In this document: one piece after another, positions 12,643 to 21,047 of the stretch
Layout of the letters: each line of letters opens with the position of its first letter
Numbering within the stretch: the stretch's first letter is position 1
Assembly (NCBI GenBank): GCA_015058945.1
Contig: SVBF01000012.1
Span: 1 to 64,000 of the forward strand
DNA from: Erysipelotrichaceae bacterium
Lineage (GTDB): Bacteria; Bacillota_I; Bacilli_A; RFN20; CAG-826
Length of the DNA stretch: 64,000 bases
Reading direction: 5' to 3'
Notes under the pieces: model-generated
What the model was told of the DNA's origin: nothing
The model's database searches: none
Seen by the model: only the letters and a program-made list of their open reading frames with translations
Position numbers and translations under genes: made by a program

Positions 12643-14614
12643 TCGTCCATTTAAACTCTTTTCCCCCTTCACTCCCACGGGCGATCAGCCGGCGGCGATC
12701 GAGGCGATTTTAAATGGCGTAAACGCTGGCAAAAAGATCCAGGTCATCAAAGGCGCGACGGGCACGGGCAAGACCTTTACCGACGCGAACATCGTTGCCG
12801 CCTTGAATCGCCCGACCCTCGTCATGGTCCATAACAAGACCTTGGCGGCCCAACTCTATGGCGAGTTCAAAGAGCTCTTCCCCGAGAACAGGGTGGAATA
12901 CTTCATTTCGAACTTCGATTTCTATCAGCCCGAAGCTTATCTGCCTAAATCGGATACCTACATCGACAAAAGCGCCGTCATGAACGAGGAGATCGACATG
13001 ATGCGCACCTCCGCGATGAACTCGGTGTTGTCGCGCCGCGACACGATCGTCGTGGCCTCCGTCGCCGCGATTTATGGCTTGTCCGACCCAAACGAATACA
13101 AAGGATTGATCTTTGAAATCCGTGTGGGTGAGGAATTGAACCGCCGAGAACTCTATCAGCATTTGCTCGACGCCCAATACACTCGGAACAACATCGAACT
13201 AAAGCCAGGTTCCTTCCGCGTCCACGGCGACATCATCGACATCGCTCCCGCCACACATGACTTCTACATTCGCTTGGACTTGTTCGGCGACGAGGTGGAA
13301 TCGATCGCCCAAGTCAATATCGTCACCGGGGTCGTCGAAAAGACCTATGCGACATATCCGATCTTCCCGGCCTATGACCATGCTTCGACGCGCAAAAGGA
13401 TCGAGGCGGCCTGCGAAACGATTTCCGAAGAACTCGAGGAACGCCTCGCCTTCTTCCGTTCCCAGGGCAAATTGCTCGAGGCGGAGCGCTTAGAAATGCG
13501 CACCCGTCAGGACATGGAATCGATGCGCGAATTTGGCCGTTGCCCGGGCATTGAGAACTATTCCCGCCACATCGATGGGCGTAAGCCGGGTCAGCGTCCT
13601 TTCTCCTTGATCGACTACATGCCAAAGGACTTCTTGCTGCTTCTCGACGAATCCCATGTCACGATTCCGCAGATACGCGGCATGTTCAACGGAGACCGAT
13701 CTCGTAAACAAACACTGGTCGAATATGGCTTCCGCCTTCCCAGTGCGCTGGACAATCGCCCGCTGAACTTTGAGGAATTCGAGGGTCTTATGCCAGACAG
13801 CGTCGTTTGTACTTCGGCTACGCCGGGTGACTATGAGCTCGAAAAATGTGGCGGGGAAGTGGTGGAACAGATCATCCGTCCCACCGGTTTGCTCGACCCC
13901 GTCATCGAAGTCCGTCCGACCATGGGCCAGGTTTTCGACCTCATCGGCGAGATCAAAAAGCGCATCGAGAAAGGCGAGAGGACGATGGTCGTCACCTCCA
14001 CCATCAAGATGGCCGAGGACCTCACGTCCTATTTGAAAGACGAGGGACTGAAGGTCACCTATCTCCATAACGAGACCAAGACTTTGGAACGCACGGAGAT
14101 CATCTATCAGCTCCGCAAAGGAAAATATGACGTCCTCGTCGGCATTAACCTGTTGCGAGAGGGTTTGGATATCCCCGAAGTGTCGCTCATCGCGATTTTC
14201 GACGCCGACAAAGAAGGCTTCCTTCGCTCAACCCGTTCCTTGATCCAAGTCATCGGGCGTGCGGCGAGGAACGCAAACGGCAAAGTCATCATGTACGCGG
14301 ACACCTTCAGCGAATCCATGATGGAAGCGATCGCCGAGACCAAGTACCGCCGCGAAAAACAAATGGCCTACAACGAGATGTACGGCATCGTGCCGACCAC
14401 CATCAAAAAGGAAATCAGACCGCCGCTCCATAACAGTGAGGACGAAGTCGAAGCCGTGGCCCGTAAGGAAGCCAAGGCGAGCCGCAGCGAACTACAACGC
14501 ATGATCGCCGACCTAGAGAAACAGATGAAGGCCGCGGCGAAGGAATACGATTTTGAACGCGCGGCGAAACTGCGTGACATCATGTTCGAATTGAAGGCGG
14601 AATTGAACGGTTAA
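12635..14614 (+). CDS. uvrB: Excinuclease ABC subunit B
   Basis: 659 residues, the expected length. Walker A 'KGATGTGKTF' near residue 42, the beta-hairpin region 'YYQPEAYLPKSDTYIDK'-type sequence, motif 'LLLLDESHVTIPQ', 'GLDIPEVSLIAIFDADKEGFLRS', and the C-terminal UvrC-binding UVR helix hairpin ('DFERAAKLRDIM'). UvrB verifies lesions delivered by UvrA and recruits UvrC; neither uvrA nor uvrC is in the window. Confidence 0.97.
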   Translation: MDNRPFKLFSPFTPTGDQPAAIEAILNGVNAGKKIQVIKGATGTGKTFTDANIVAALNRPTLVMVHNKTLAAQLYGEFKELFPENRVEYFISNFDFYQPEAYLPKSDTYIDKSAVMNEEIDMMRTSAMNSVLSRRDTIVVASVAAIYGLSDPNEYKGLIFEIRVGEELNRRELYQHLLDAQYTRNNIELKPGSFRVHGDIIDIAPATHDFYIRLDLFGDEVESIAQVNIVTGVVEKTYATYPIFPAYDHASTRKRIEAACETISEELEERLAFFRSQGKLLEAERLEMRTRQDMESMREFGRCPGIENYSRHIDGRKPGQRPFSLIDYMPKDFLLLLDESHVTIPQIRGMFNGDRSRKQTLVEYGFRLPSALDNRPLNFEEFEGLMPDSVVCTSATPGDYELEKCGGEVVEQIIRPTGLLDPVIEVRPTMGQVFDLIGEIKKRIEKGERTMVVTSTIKMAEDLTSYLKDEGLKVTYLHNETKTLERTEIIYQLRKGKYDVLVGINLLREGLDIPEVSLIAIFDADKEGFLRSTRSLIQVIGRAARNANGKVIMYADTFSESMMEAIAETKYRREKQMAYNEMYGIVPTTIKKEIRPPLHNSEDEVEAVARKEAKASRSELQRMIADLEKQMKAAAKEYDFERAAKLRDIMFELKAELNG

Positions 14615-14616
14615 TT

Positions 14617-15234
14617 ATGCAATTCTCGGTTTATTTATTCGATTTTGACGGGACTTTGTGCGATACCAGAGTCTCCCTTATCCCGGTTTTTCGCGCCGGA
14701 TTCGCGGCGGCAGGAAGAGAGGTTACCGAAGAGGAATGCGAGCGCTGGATGCATCTGAACCTATACCAATCGCTCGTCGATAGCGGTATCCCCGAAGAAG
14801 ACTACCAGAAGGTCGTCGACGCCATCATCGCTTCCCTCGACATGCCGGAATCGATCGCGCTAATTCAACCCTATCGAGAGATGGTCGGCGTCTTGACCAA
14901 GCTCCATCATAGCGGCAAGCGCCTTGGCATCGTGTCCAACAACACCTCCACCCATATCCGCCTCGTCCTCGATACGTTGGATATCCATATCCCCTTCGAT
15001 TGCATCGTCGGCTCGGATATGTTCACCCACGGCAAACCGAGCGCGGAACCAATCGAGACGGCGTTAGAAATTCTTGGCGAACAAAAAGGGGAGCACGTCG
15101 TTTACGTGGGCGATTCGCTTCAAGACCCCGAATGCGGCCATAACGCGGGCATCGCCGGCATCCTCGTCGACCGCGAGGGCAAGGAAAAGGATTATGTCGG
15201 GGCGAAAATCGCTTCCCTCGATGAGTTACTGTAG
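14617..15234 (+). CDS. HAD superfamily hydrolase, phosphoglycolate/pyrophosphatase-like
   Basis: 205 residues with the four HAD motifs: 'DFDGTLCDTR' (catalytic Asp pair), 'IVSNNTS', a Lys in 'HGKPSAEP' and 'YVGDSLQDPECGHNAG'. It has an alpha-helical cap of the Gph/PpaX type between motifs I and II. Substrate cannot be decided from sequence. It begins 2 bp after the uvrB stop, so it is the last gene of the secA operon. Confidence 0.85.
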   Translation: MQFSVYLFDFDGTLCDTRVSLIPVFRAGFAAAGREVTEEECERWMHLNLYQSLVDSGIPEEDYQKVVDAIIASLDMPESIALIQPYREMVGVLTKLHHSGKRLGIVSNNTSTHIRLVLDTLDIHIPFDCIVGSDMFTHGKPSAEPIETALEILGEQKGEHVVYVGDSLQDPECGHNAGIAGILVDREGKEKDYVGAKIASLDELL

Positions 15235-15267
15235 ACAAAAGGTGGAGGAACGAGCGCATTCGCCTTA

Positions 15268-15296
15268 TTGTCAAAGACAATTCGATAGAGTATCGT
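15268..15296 (+). promoter_or_regulatory. Promoter of secG
   Basis: TTGTCA (15268-15273), 17-bp spacer, TATCGT (15291-15296), followed 35 bp later by the secG ATG with GGAAAGGA as ribosome site. secG is thus a separate unit from the secA operon. Confidence 0.65.
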
Positions 15297-15330
15297 TATT
15301 TGGCGCATTTGGCGCGGAAAGGATCCGATC

Positions 15331-15609
15331 ATGAAATGGTATGACATCATCTTCATCATTGTCTCGTTGATCATCATCATCCTTTCTTTGCTCCAAGGCG
15401 GTAAGACCGGCGGCGCTTCTGGCGCGATCACCGGTGGTGGACTCAACGTCTTCGCCAAGACGAAAGAACGCGGCTCCGAAAAAGTGGTCACCTGGCTCAC
15501 CTTCGGCTTCGCGGTCCTCTTCCTCTTCATGGCCCTGATCATCTCGGTCATGTCCGGCAACGGCGCCGCATCCTCTTCCGCGGCCGAGTCCATGTCCCTC
15601 GCCTCCTGA
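15331..15609 (+). CDS. secG: Preprotein translocase subunit SecG
   Basis: 92 residues with two transmembrane helices (about 3-23 and 55-77) separated by the Gly-rich loop 'LLQGGKTGGASGAITGG' typical of SecG. It stimulates SecYEG translocation. A Ser/Ala-rich tail follows. The gene lies in its own promoter-terminator unit. Confidence 0.92.
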   Translation: MKWYDIIFIIVSLIIIILSLLQGGKTGGASGAITGGGLNVFAKTKERGSEKVVTWLTFGFAVLFLFMALIISVMSGNGAASSSAAESMSLAS

Positions 15610-15630
15610 TCGTAACGAGGCGAACCAAGG

Positions 15631-15655
15631 CGGTCTTCAGGACCGTTTTTCTTTT
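15631..15655 (+). terminator. Rho-independent terminator of secG
   Basis: Stem CGGTC-TTCAG-GACCG followed by TTTTTCTTTT. Confidence 0.85.
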
Positions 15656-15682
15656 GTTTCCTATAGGAAAAAAGAATAGAAG

Positions 15683-15691
15683 TGATACCAT
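15683..15691 (+). promoter_or_regulatory. Extended -10 of folD, leaderless start
   Basis: TGATACCAT (TGn plus TACCAT) ends 7 bases before the folD ATG, so the transcript would begin at or within a base or two of the start codon. There is no Shine-Dalgarno. Confidence 0.5.
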
Positions 15692-15698
15692 CTTTTGC

Positions 15699-16493
15699 AT
15701 GACCATCAAAGAATTCGTGGCCGCGAGCAAGGCGGCCCTCGCGGAAGAGATTTCCGCACTAGAAAGAAAACCGCACCTCGTCATCATCCAAGCCAACGAC
15801 TCCCCGGCCTCCGACGCCTACGTGCGCGGGAAAATCAAGGATTGTGGCGAAGTCGGAGCCAGGGCTACGTTATGCCTTTTGCCTCCTACCGTCTCCGAGG
15901 AAGAACTCCTCGCCAAAGTGGACGAATATAACCGCGACGAAGACGTCGACGGGCTCATCGTCCAATTACCCTTGCCCAAACACATTTCCGAAGCGAAGGT
16001 GAAACTCGCCGTCACGCCGGAAAAAGACGTCGACGGATTCCATCCTTTGACCACCTTCATTCCCTGTACGCCCCGCGGCATCATCGATTACCTCACCGAG
16101 GAAGGGTTTCCCTTCGTCGGCAAAAACGCGGTCGTGTTGGGCCGCAGCGAGATCGTCGGCAAACCGATGGCAAAGTTACTTTTGTCCAAGCACTGCAACG
16201 TGACCGTCTTGCATTCGCGCACCAGCGAAGAAGACAAAGCCTTTTATATCGCGCACGCGGACTTGATTGTCGTCGCGATCGGCAAACTTGGCTTCCTCGA
16301 CAACCGTTTCCAATATAAGAAAGACGCGGTCATCGTCGACGTCGGCATCAACCGCAACGAAGAAGGGAAGCTGCGCGGTGACGCGATTCCAGATCTCCCT
16401 GTTGCGCTACAAACCCCAGTTCCCGGTGGGGTAGGGCTATTAACCAGGCTAGCCTTGGTAAAGAACCTCGTAATCGCCGCGAAGAATCGATAA
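15699..16493 (+). CDS. folD: Bifunctional methylenetetrahydrofolate dehydrogenase/cyclohydrolase
   Basis: 264 residues. N-terminal catalytic domain with 'DAYVRGKIK' (conserved Tyr and Lys) and 'VDGLIVQLPLP', then an NADP-binding Rossmann domain 'VVLGRSEIVGKPMAKLL', and the terminal signature 'PVPGGVGLLTRLAL'. It interconverts methylene-, methenyl- and formyl-tetrahydrofolate in the cytosol for purine and fMet synthesis. Start at MTIKEF chosen over an upstream TTG because the -10 element lies between them. Confidence 0.96.
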   Translation: MTIKEFVAASKAALAEEISALERKPHLVIIQANDSPASDAYVRGKIKDCGEVGARATLCLLPPTVSEEELLAKVDEYNRDEDVDGLIVQLPLPKHISEAKVKLAVTPEKDVDGFHPLTTFIPCTPRGIIDYLTEEGFPFVGKNAVVLGRSEIVGKPMAKLLLSKHCNVTVLHSRTSEEDKAFYIAHADLIVVAIGKLGFLDNRFQYKKDAVIVDVGINRNEEGKLRGDAIPDLPVALQTPVPGGVGLLTRLALVKNLVIAAKNR

Positions 16494-16496
16494 TAA

Positions 16497-16530
16497 AAAC
16501 CTGCGAGTTATGTGGCTCGCAGGTTTTCGT
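16497..16530. terminator. Bidirectional terminator between folD and the convergent membrane gene
   Basis: CCTGCGAG / CTCGCAGG stem (8 bp) with an 8-base loop, A-run on the left and TTTT on the right, so it can serve both strands. Confidence 0.85.
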
Positions 16531-16537
16531 TAACGGG

Positions 16538-17293
16538 TTATTCCGCTTTGGGTTCCTCGGGTTTTTCTTCGGAGGGCTCTTCAGGCTTTTCTTCTTCGGC
16601 CATGGGCTCTTCGGGTTCTTCCGCCTTCGGTTCTTCTTCCTCGGGCTTAACCTCGACGGATTCGGGCTTATCGCCTTTCTCAACCTTGCTGGCACGTCTA
16701 GCGGCAACCGCGAACGCGATGGCGAGGATGAGCACGCCGATACCGGAGAGGATGAAGCCGATGCCGAACAGCACGAAGATGAACTGAAGCATACCTTCGT
16801 TGGTGGCGTAGACCAAGATGAGCACACCGCCGGTGACGACGAGGGCGCCGAAGATAAGACTGAAGATGTTGCGGGCGAGAGATCCAACCTTCTTCACTAA
16901 GAAGACGATGCTGTAGATGATGTCGACGCCGCCAAGGGTGATGAGCAGGATCGACACGAAGAGGATCAAATACTGCAACACGACGATCATGTCGGTCGAA
17001 TTCTGGGAAACCATGATCAGCAGGATGCCGACGGCGAGTTCGCTCGCGCCGGTCACGGCAGAAGCGAGGTCGGTACGGACCATCACGCCGTGCTGGAAGC
17101 GGACGACTTGGATAACCTGAGTGAGAATGCGTAAACCGGCGTCAACGATGACAAAGATACCGGCGATCATGATCATGACGTTGCGGAAATCTTGATTGCC
17201 GTTGTTGACACAGGTGGCAATGCCTAACGCGATGAGGCCCGCGGCGACGATCAGGTTCCAAATCGTCATCACGATGCTACCTCTTTTGAACAT
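16538..17293 (-). CDS. HdeD/DUF308-like multi-pass membrane protein with acidic tail
   Basis: 251 residues: six predicted membrane helices in residues 8-190, arranged as in the HdeD/DUF308 family ('LIVAAGLIALGIATCV', 'VMIMIAGIFVIVDAGLRI'), then a cytosolic tail of about 55 residues that is Glu/Pro/Lys-rich (repeats of EEP, KPEEP). Function of the family is unknown outside enterobacterial acid resistance. It is a paralogue of the protein at 18243-19043, which has the same plan; the two flank phoH. Strong ribosome site AAAGGAGGA. Confidence 0.75.
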   Translation of the reverse strand: MFKRGSIVMTIWNLIVAAGLIALGIATCVNNGNQDFRNVMIMIAGIFVIVDAGLRILTQVIQVVRFQHGVMVRTDLASAVTGASELAVGILLIMVSQNSTDMIVVLQYLILFVSILLITLGGVDIIYSIVFLVKKVGSLARNIFSLIFGALVVTGGVLILVYATNEGMLQFIFVLFGIGFILSGIGVLILAIAFAVAARRASKVEKGDKPESVEVKPEEEEPKAEEPEEPMAEEEKPEEPSEEKPEEPKAE

Positions 17294-17301
17294 ATATGTT
17301 C
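17288..17301. repeat. 14-bp palindrome over a start codon
   Basis: GAACATATATGTTC is a perfect palindrome that contains the ATG of the 16538-17293 gene. In RNA it can pair with itself next to the Shine-Dalgarno. Confidence 0.6.
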
Positions 17302-17318
17302 CTCCTTTGATGCGAGTT

Positions 17319-17347
17319 AATTATGTTGTTTGAAATTACAATTTCAA
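17319..17347 (-). promoter_or_regulatory. Promoter with 18-bp palindromic operator
   Basis: On the minus strand TTGAAA, 16 bp, CATAAT form the promoter of the DUF308-like gene. The -35 and part of the spacer lie in the perfect palindrome TTGAAATTACAATTTCAA (17330-17347), well placed for a repressor that would also reach the divergent phoH. Confidence 0.55.
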
Positions 17348-17427
17348 CATCACGCTGTGTTTTTCGGGAAAAAGCACCTTGGTATCTATTCAATTTTTCG
17401 AATTTAATCTACCATTAAATATCAAAT

Positions 17428-18219
17428 ATGGCTTCGAACGCTTCCAACTACAGACTCTTTGGCATTGATTTCAGCCAAAACCCCGAACAGCGCGAACTCA
17501 TCCGACTCATCAACGACGACCCCGAACGAACCCCGGTCGTCTTTTGTCGTGGTTCCGCCGGTACCGGAAAAACCTTCGCGACCCTCGCGGCTTGCTTAAA
17601 CCTGGTTAGGGGAAAAGGCGCGAAGAAACGTTACAAAAACATCTTTTATGTGCGTGAACCCGTCGAGATCGGGCACCGCCTCGGTTATCTAAAGGGAACC
17701 GCGACGGATAAATACTGCCCTTATCTCGGCCCCTTGATGGATAACTACGACCATCTTATGGAACATGCGGGTCCGGAAGAACAATCCGCCTCCTTCAAGT
17801 TGATGAAGAAGAAGCTGAAGAAGGAAAAGGACGTTGACGACGAAATCTTTGAGTCGGCCTATTACGAGAAGCTGCCGAGCGACATCATCCCCCTCGCTCC
17901 GGAATTCATGCGCGGTCGCTCCTTCGATAACTGCCTAATCATCCTTGATGAGGCCCAGAACATGGACCTCGACGAATTGCAGACGATGGTCACCCGTATT
18001 GGCAACATGTGCAAGATGATCATCATCGGCTCGCCGAACCAGATCGACGTCCAGGGGCAGACGCCGGAAAAGAACGCCTTCGACATCTCTTATGAAATCC
18101 TTAAGCCAACCGGACTGGTCGGATTCGTCGAATTGGCCCGTCCGATGAGAACCTCGTTCGTCGTGGACTTCGACTTAAGGTTCCTCGAATACAAGCTCAA
18201 ACACCAAATCAAAAAGTAA
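17428..18219 (+). CDS. PhoH-like ATPase
   Basis: 263 residues: P-loop ATPase with Walker A 'CRGSAGTGKTF' (about 46-56), 'YVREPVEIGHRLGYLKG', Walker B 'LIILDEAQNMD' (about 172) and 'MVTRIGNMCKMIIIGSPNQID', which match the PhoH family of phosphate-starvation/RNA-associated ATPases. Cytosolic, substrate unknown. No Shine-Dalgarno; a -10-like TTAAAT (17415-17420) ends 7 bases before the ATG, again suggesting a leaderless message. Confidence 0.88.
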   Translation: MASNASNYRLFGIDFSQNPEQRELIRLINDDPERTPVVFCRGSAGTGKTFATLAACLNLVRGKGAKKRYKNIFYVREPVEIGHRLGYLKGTATDKYCPYLGPLMDNYDHLMEHAGPEEQSASFKLMKKKLKKEKDVDDEIFESAYYEKLPSDIIPLAPEFMRGRSFDNCLIILDEAQNMDLDELQTMVTRIGNMCKMIIIGSPNQIDVQGQTPEKNAFDISYEILKPTGLVGFVELARPMRTSFVVDFDLRFLEYKLKHQIKK

Positions 18220-18220
18220 G

Positions 18221-18256
18221 AAAAAGGAAGGCAGCCGCCTTCCTATTCTTTTTTGC
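18221..18256. terminator. Terminator shared by phoH and the convergent gene
   Basis: GGAAGGC-AGCC-GCCTTCC stem with A-run to the left and TATTCTTTTTT to the right; it overlaps the end of the convergent gene. Confidence 0.85.
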
Positions 18257-19043
18257 TTTCGATGGCTCGTGGACCGGATAGTTCACCTTGTTTTTCGTGC
18301 AAAACCTCATCAACTTCCACGATATCGGCAGGTTTTGGCTGAACTTCCGCTTGGCTTCTGATCGGGTCTTTCGCGACTTCGTAATCGCCTTTTTCCGCAT
18401 TTTCTGCCTCATCGAGTTCCTTCTTGGCTTTGCTGCGGGTCACCAAGGCGACGATGAACATGCCGACGGCGACGACGCATAAGATCGAACCGGTGAGGAT
18501 GAGGACGAGCTGGTCGCGGGTGTCCTGAGAGTTATAGAGGACTTCGATGACGATGCCGACGCCGATAAGGATGGCGGCGAAGAGCATTTCCACGATGGGC
18601 ATGAAGAGCTTGGCGAATTTACGGGCTATGAGGAAGATCGCGTAAACCATGAGGAGGAAGCCCATGACCATGAGGATGATGGCGATGAGGTTCACGACCG
18701 TGTAGGTGAAGATATGGACCTGGGTGAACTTGGTTTGCATCAGGACGAGCAATATGCCGAGGGCGATCTCAAACCCAGCCACGACGAGCGGCGTTTGTTC
18801 CTCTCCTTGCTGAAAGCGGGCCAGATAAAGCACCACGCGGAGGATACCATCGAGGATGATGAACGACGCGACGACGTAAGCGACGACGTTTTCGATCGTG
18901 GCGCTGGTGTTGTTGCTTTGGTTATATAGCGCACCGGCGACGATGGCTAAGATGCCACCGGCGAGCAGGACGAAGGATTCAATCAAATTCCATACGAACC
19001 AAAAGCGATTAATGTTTCTTTGTTTTTTGATCACTTCAGACAT
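18243..19043 (-). CDS. HdeD/DUF308-like multi-pass membrane protein with charged tail
   Basis: 266 residues. Six membrane helices in residues 12-195 ('FVLLAGGILAIVAGALY', 'VVNLIAIILMVMGFLLMVYAIFLI', 'LVLILTGSILCVVAVGMFIVALV') followed by a charged cytosolic tail of about 70 residues ('KAKKELDEAENAEKGD...'). Same architecture as the 16538-17293 protein, with weak sequence similarity, so probably an old duplication. Function unknown. Confidence 0.72.
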   Translation of the reverse strand: MSEVIKKQRNINRFWFVWNLIESFVLLAGGILAIVAGALYNQSNNTSATIENVVAYVVASFIILDGILRVVLYLARFQQGEEQTPLVVAGFEIALGILLVLMQTKFTQVHIFTYTVVNLIAIILMVMGFLLMVYAIFLIARKFAKLFMPIVEMLFAAILIGVGIVIEVLYNSQDTRDQLVLILTGSILCVVAVGMFIVALVTRSKAKKELDEAENAEKGDYEVAKDPIRSQAEVQPKPADIVEVDEVLHEKQGELSGPRAIESKKE

Positions 19044-19069
19044 TTCGGTACCCCTATTTCAATCTTGGA

Positions 19070-19075
19070 ATATAG
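19070..19075 (+). promoter_or_regulatory. -10 element of the aminopeptidase gene
   Basis: TATAGT 29 bases before the ATG, followed by the ribosome site AAGGGAGA. The -35 is not clear. Confidence 0.45.
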
Positions 19076-19104
19076 TATAAGGGCTTTTAAGGGAGACCGT
19101 TTCC

Positions 19105-20331
19105 ATGAAACGTACATTATTGAAGAAATACGCCGAGCTTATCGTCATATCCGGTATTGCTTTGCAAAAAGGGCAGACCGTCGTCATCCGCGCTAACGTC
19201 GGGATTGAGGATTTCACCGCCCTGGTGGTGGAGGAATGCTATCGGCAAGGCGCGAAGAAAGTCATCGTCGAGTGGGGAAGCGAAGCCTGCGCCAGGGCCG
19301 CATATAAAAAAGGAAAGAAAGAGAACCTCGCCGAGGTCTATTCCTATGAGCTTGAAAAGGAGAAGTGGACCAACGAGGTCTTGCCTTGCTTCCTCTGGCT
19401 CGATTCAGACGATCCGGACGCGATGAAAGGCATCAATCAGGCAAAGATGAATTTCATCATGCGTAAGCGCATGGGTGTCCTATATCCGTTCCGCGAGCAG
19501 CGCGAAAACCATTATCAGTGGTGCATCGTCGGCGTCCCTAGCCCCAAATGGGCGAAGAAAGTCTTCCCCGACCTTCCCAAAGGGAAAGCGGTCGAAAAGC
19601 TTTGGGAGGCCATTTTGAAAACCTCTCGCGCGGAAGACGGTAACGGCATCGAGAATTGGAAAAAGCACGACGAGGATTTGAAACATCGCTGCGATTTCCT
19701 TAATTCGTTACGCCTCAAAGAGCTTCGTTATTCTTCCACTAACGGGACGAACCTCACCGTCGGCCTCATTCCCGGCGTTAAGTTCCTCGGCGGTGGCGAA
19801 GAGACGCTCGAGGGCATCTTCTATCAGCCGAACATCCCATCAGAGGAATGCTTCACTTCACCGATGAAGGGCAAAGCGGAAGGAATCGTCTATTCCACCA
19901 AGCCGCTCTCCTACGCCGGCACGCTGATCAAAAACTTCTCCGTGCGCTTCCACGAAGGGAAAGCGGTAGAGGTTCACGCCGAAGAAGGGCAAGAGGCCTT
20001 GGAATCGATTTTGAAGATGGACGAAGGATCCGCCTATCTAGGCGAATGCGCCCTCGTGCCGTTTGATTCCCCCATCAACAACACGGGCTTGCTCTTCTAT
20101 AACACGTTGTTTGACGAAAACGCCGCCTGCCACCTCGCCTTAGGCAGAGGCTTCACGAACCTTTATCCCGACTTTGAGAAATACTCGGAAGAAGAGATCT
20201 ATGGCTTTGGCATTAACAAGTCGATGAGCCACGTCGATTTTATGATCGGATCCCACGATTTGAACATCGTCGGTGTCAAAGAGGATGGCAAAGAAATCCA
20301 AATCTTCCGCGACGGAAACTGGGCGTTCTAG
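19105..20331 (+). CDS. M29 family aminopeptidase (AmpS/PepS/AmpT type)
   Basis: 408 residues, the standard length. The double-metal site residues of the family are recognisable: Glu in 'NIPSEECFTSP', Glu in 'VHAEEGQEAL', His in 'ENAACHLALGRGF', Tyr, and His/Asp in 'MSHVDFMIGS'. Cytosolic exopeptidase releasing N-terminal amino acids. It forms a single-gene unit. Confidence 0.95.
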   Translation: MKRTLLKKYAELIVISGIALQKGQTVVIRANVGIEDFTALVVEECYRQGAKKVIVEWGSEACARAAYKKGKKENLAEVYSYELEKEKWTNEVLPCFLWLDSDDPDAMKGINQAKMNFIMRKRMGVLYPFREQRENHYQWCIVGVPSPKWAKKVFPDLPKGKAVEKLWEAILKTSRAEDGNGIENWKKHDEDLKHRCDFLNSLRLKELRYSSTNGTNLTVGLIPGVKFLGGGEETLEGIFYQPNIPSEECFTSPMKGKAEGIVYSTKPLSYAGTLIKNFSVRFHEGKAVEVHAEEGQEALESILKMDEGSAYLGECALVPFDSPINNTGLLFYNTLFDENAACHLALGRGFTNLYPDFEKYSEEEIYGFGINKSMSHVDFMIGSHDLNIVGVKEDGKEIQIFRDGNWAF

Positions 20332-20367
20332 TCTGAAAATATTTTCATAACGCGTCAAAGTTTTTCA

Positions 20368-20457
20368 TGAATACGCTTTCAGAAAAGCGAAAAACATTCG
20401 ATAAAACCTGCATTTTTATGTTTTGAAAAATGTAAGCGATTACTGAAAACGCTTACA
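20368..20457 (+). promoter_or_regulatory. Catabolite-responsive element cluster (CcpA-type)
   Basis: TGAAAACGCTTACA (20444-20457) fits the cre consensus TGNNARCGNWWWCA exactly. TGTAAGCG (20431) and CGCTTACA form an 8-bp inverted repeat around it, and TGAATACGCTTTCA (20368-20381) is a one-mismatch second box. The main box ends 3 bp before the -35 of the following promoter. Confidence 0.65.
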
Positions 20458-20460
20458 AAG

Positions 20461-20488
20461 TTGCTCTATTTTTTCATCCTCCTATAGT
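20461..20488 (+). promoter_or_regulatory. Promoter of the 53-residue peptide gene
   Basis: TTGCTC (20461-20466), 16-bp spacer, TATAGT (20483-20488). The predicted start site, about 20495, coincides with the first base of a hairpin. Confidence 0.7.
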
Positions 20489-20494
20489 GAAGGT

Positions 20495-20510
20495 GCCTCA
20501 AAAGTGAGGC
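20495..20510 (+). other. 5'-terminal mRNA hairpin
   Basis: GCCTCA-AAAG-TGAGGC, a perfect 6-bp stem at the predicted 5' end of the transcript, a position known to stabilise mRNA against 5'-dependent decay. Confidence 0.6.
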
Positions 20511-20533
20511 GTTACGAAAGGAGGTTGGCACAT

Positions 20534-20695
20534 ATGTTCAATTCTCAAAATTACGAAGAGAACTATATCGAGCGTGAGAATGATTTCGACAACACCGAAA
20601 GCAATTCCTACATCGCCTCCGTCTATGCTCAACTTTCTCTGAGCTATGGCGCGAGCGATCGTGCGATTGCCCCGGTTGCAGAAGCCCAATTCTAA
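20534..20695 (+). CDS. 53-residue peptide, unknown function, strongly expressed unit
   Basis: Small protein starting MFNSQNYEENYIERENDFD, acidic and Asn/Tyr/Ser-rich in the first half, less charged in the second and ending EAQF. No cysteine, no hydrophobic signal peptide and no membrane helix. The near-consensus ribosome site AAAGGAGG, strong promoter, 5' hairpin, exact cre box and terminator all fit a real and abundant product. I do not recognise the family. It is not an obvious leader peptide, since a terminator and convergent genes follow. Confidence 0.7.
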   Translation: MFNSQNYEENYIERENDFDNTESNSYIASVYAQLSLSYGASDRAIAPVAEAQF

Positions 20696-20713
20696 TTCGA
20701 TAATTCTCGGAAG

Positions 20714-20741
20714 TGGCCCCGTTATGGCGGGGTCATTTTCT
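20714..20741. terminator. Terminator of the small-peptide gene
   Basis: TGGCCCCG-TTATGG-CGGGGTCA, 8-bp stem with TTTTC; overlaps the end of the convergent yolD-like gene. Confidence 0.85.
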
Positions 20742-21047
20742 TTCGATTCCCTGTAAATCGTCTAAGGGGATTACTGTCTCATTAATAGAAATGACGCGCG
20801 CGTAAGGATCGATTTTGGAGATCAACCCCTCTTCCTTATGAATGAAACCGTTCTTCCAATAGAAGACGATCAAGGGCTGGTCGTCGCAGTGGGTGAGGAT
20901 TTCGTCGATGCGTTCCACTTCGTCGTCAAGGAAAACCCGCTTTTCGACCTGTGCCCGGCGCGCCCTCATCGTGGCGAGATAGGATGATTGTTCCACCAAA
21001 GATTTATATGGCGCGTATTTCACCATGCCACGCTCTGCGTTTTTCAT
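20733..21047 (-). CDS. YolD-like protein
   Basis: 104 residues: 'RGMVKYAPYKSLVEQ' at the N-terminus and a C-terminal half rich in beta-strands ('LIVFYWKNGFIHKEEGLISKID'), matching the YolD-like family. Members are encoded directly after UvrX/YqjW-type Y-family polymerases and are thought to act with them. Here the start overlaps the polymerase stop by 4 bp (ATGA). Confidence 0.85.
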   Translation of the reverse strand: MKNAERGMVKYAPYKSLVEQSSYLATMRARRAQVEKRVFLDDEVERIDEILTHCDDQPLIVFYWKNGFIHKEEGLISKIDPYARVISINETVIPLDDLQGIERK

